NCBI GenBank assembly: GCA_030611285.1
Contig: JAUWQC010000010.1
Span: forward strand, 1 to 13,925
DNA length: 13,925 nt
Direction of reading: 5' to 3'
Source of the DNA: a bacterium
GTDB lineage: Bacteria > Actinomycetota > Humimicrobiia > Humimicrobiales > Humimicrobiaceae
Positions within the stretch are counted from its first letter, which is position 1. Every line of letters begins with the position of its first letter. Below, in pieces: positions 13,701-13,925 of the stretch. Both the position numbers and the translations under genes were made by a program. The notes beneath the pieces were generated by a model. The model had not been told where the DNA came from. It made no database searches and was given only the letters and a program-made list of their open reading frames with translations.

Positions 13701-13785
13701 GTATTAGAATCAAGTGTTTTAAATAAAATTATCCATAATCTGAGAGTGAAGGTTTCTACAAAATATAATTTTTAGAGGTAAGAAC

Positions 13786-13925
13786 TTGAAAAACCAAAAT
13801 TTATATAACGATTTAAAAGTTTTAACCAAAAAGTATTATACATTAAAAAGGGGAAATACAAATATTGATGAGTTCTTCAAAATCTTCGAAAGCTCTGTGG
13901 AATATAAAAGAGTTATAAAAATTAT
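13786..13925 (+). CDS. Start of an unidentified CDS, cut by the window edge
   Basis: 46 codons are open to the window end. Translation starts at TTG 13786, seven bases after AGAGG (13774-13778). The visible N-terminus is Lys- and aromatic-rich (begins LKNQNLYNDLKVLTKKYY in literal reading) and looks helical and soluble, with no signal peptide, membrane segment or recognisable motif. I cannot assign a family. Support for coding is the ribosome site, the open frame in very AT-rich DNA where stops are frequent, and a TATAAT box upstream. Confidence 0.5.
   Translation, partial: MKNQNLYNDLKVLTKKYYTLKRGNTNIDEFFKIFESSVEYKRVIKI

Larger units (their letters stand above)
13298..13785. other. Gene-free region upstream of the NEW3-ABC operon
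   Basis: No ORF longer than a few codons. Contents: promoter-like plus-strand boxes TTGATT (13367-13372) and TATATT (13390-13395) with a 17-base spacer and no gene behind them; a short inverted pair TTTAGC/GCTAAA around 13459-13480; a perfect DnaA box at 13559-13567; and a one-mismatch copy at 13729-13737. It could hold an untranslated RNA or a regulatory or replication-related region, but nothing is decisive. Confidence 0.4.

Noticed and set aside
13559..13737. Chromosomal origin of replication
   Set aside because: Only one perfect and one imperfect DnaA box, no dnaA/dnaN/gyrase genes and no clear unwinding element; kept only as a low-confidence site.
1..13925. CRISPR array, tRNA, rRNA or transposase gene
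   Set aside because: No regularly spaced repeats, cloverleaf-like sequence, rRNA-like tract or transposase motif was seen on either strand.

Overview
This is an AT-rich bacterial stretch (AT-rich third positions, frequent AGA/AGG and ATA codons, many TTG/GTG starts). It carries an ordinary bacterial housekeeping block: uppP, an RmlA-type nucleotidyltransferase, thioredoxin, and ileS-lspA-rluD. No rRNA or other marker fixes the taxon. A long type 2 isoleucyl-tRNA synthetase, a DUF211 protein (a family best known from archaea) and a NEW3-domain/ABC-2 operon together suggest an anaerobic, low-GC lineage, possibly uncultivated. That placement is inference only.

Layout. 1-196 has no gene. 197-809 (minus) is a MazF-like toxin behind a ribbon-helix-helix antitoxin, with a consensus promoter at 834-862. 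863-1170 is gene-free and holds several inverted repeats that look like remnants of small mobile elements. 1171-1671 (minus) is a COG2426 small membrane protein, divergent from uppP (1772-2713, plus). uppP runs straight into an RmlA-like glucose-1-phosphate thymidylyltransferase (2720-3475). A 69-aa zinc-ribbon protein (3497-3706, minus) is divergent from an 85-aa unknown protein (3918-4175, plus), followed by thioredoxin (4213-4539) and a DUF72 protein (4545-5345). ileS (5420-8566), lspA (8567-9061) and an RluD-type pseudouridine synthase (9058-10026) abut or overlap and must form one transcription unit. A DUF211 gene (10082-10369) follows and ends in a 4-bp tail-to-tail overlap with the next operon.

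That operon, on the minus strand from about 13260 down to 10366, encodes a secreted, membrane-anchored NEW3-domain protein, an ABC ATPase and an ABC-2 permease, behind a near-perfect sigma-70-type promoter at 13269-13297. It is the most interesting multi-gene unit here: a three-part export or envelope system with a surface beta-sandwich partner and no known substrate. From 13172 to 13785 there is no gene, only promoter-like elements and one perfect DnaA box. A new CDS starts at 13786 and leaves the window.

Functionally the window mixes envelope work (undecaprenyl phosphate recycling, activated sugar synthesis, lipoprotein signal peptide cleavage, the NEW3/ABC exporter) with translation (IleRS, rRNA pseudouridylation). 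The most notable single-gene feature is that IleRS has GVHH in place of the HIGH signature. This altered form is known in some type 2 IleRS enzymes and is linked to very strong mupirocin resistance.
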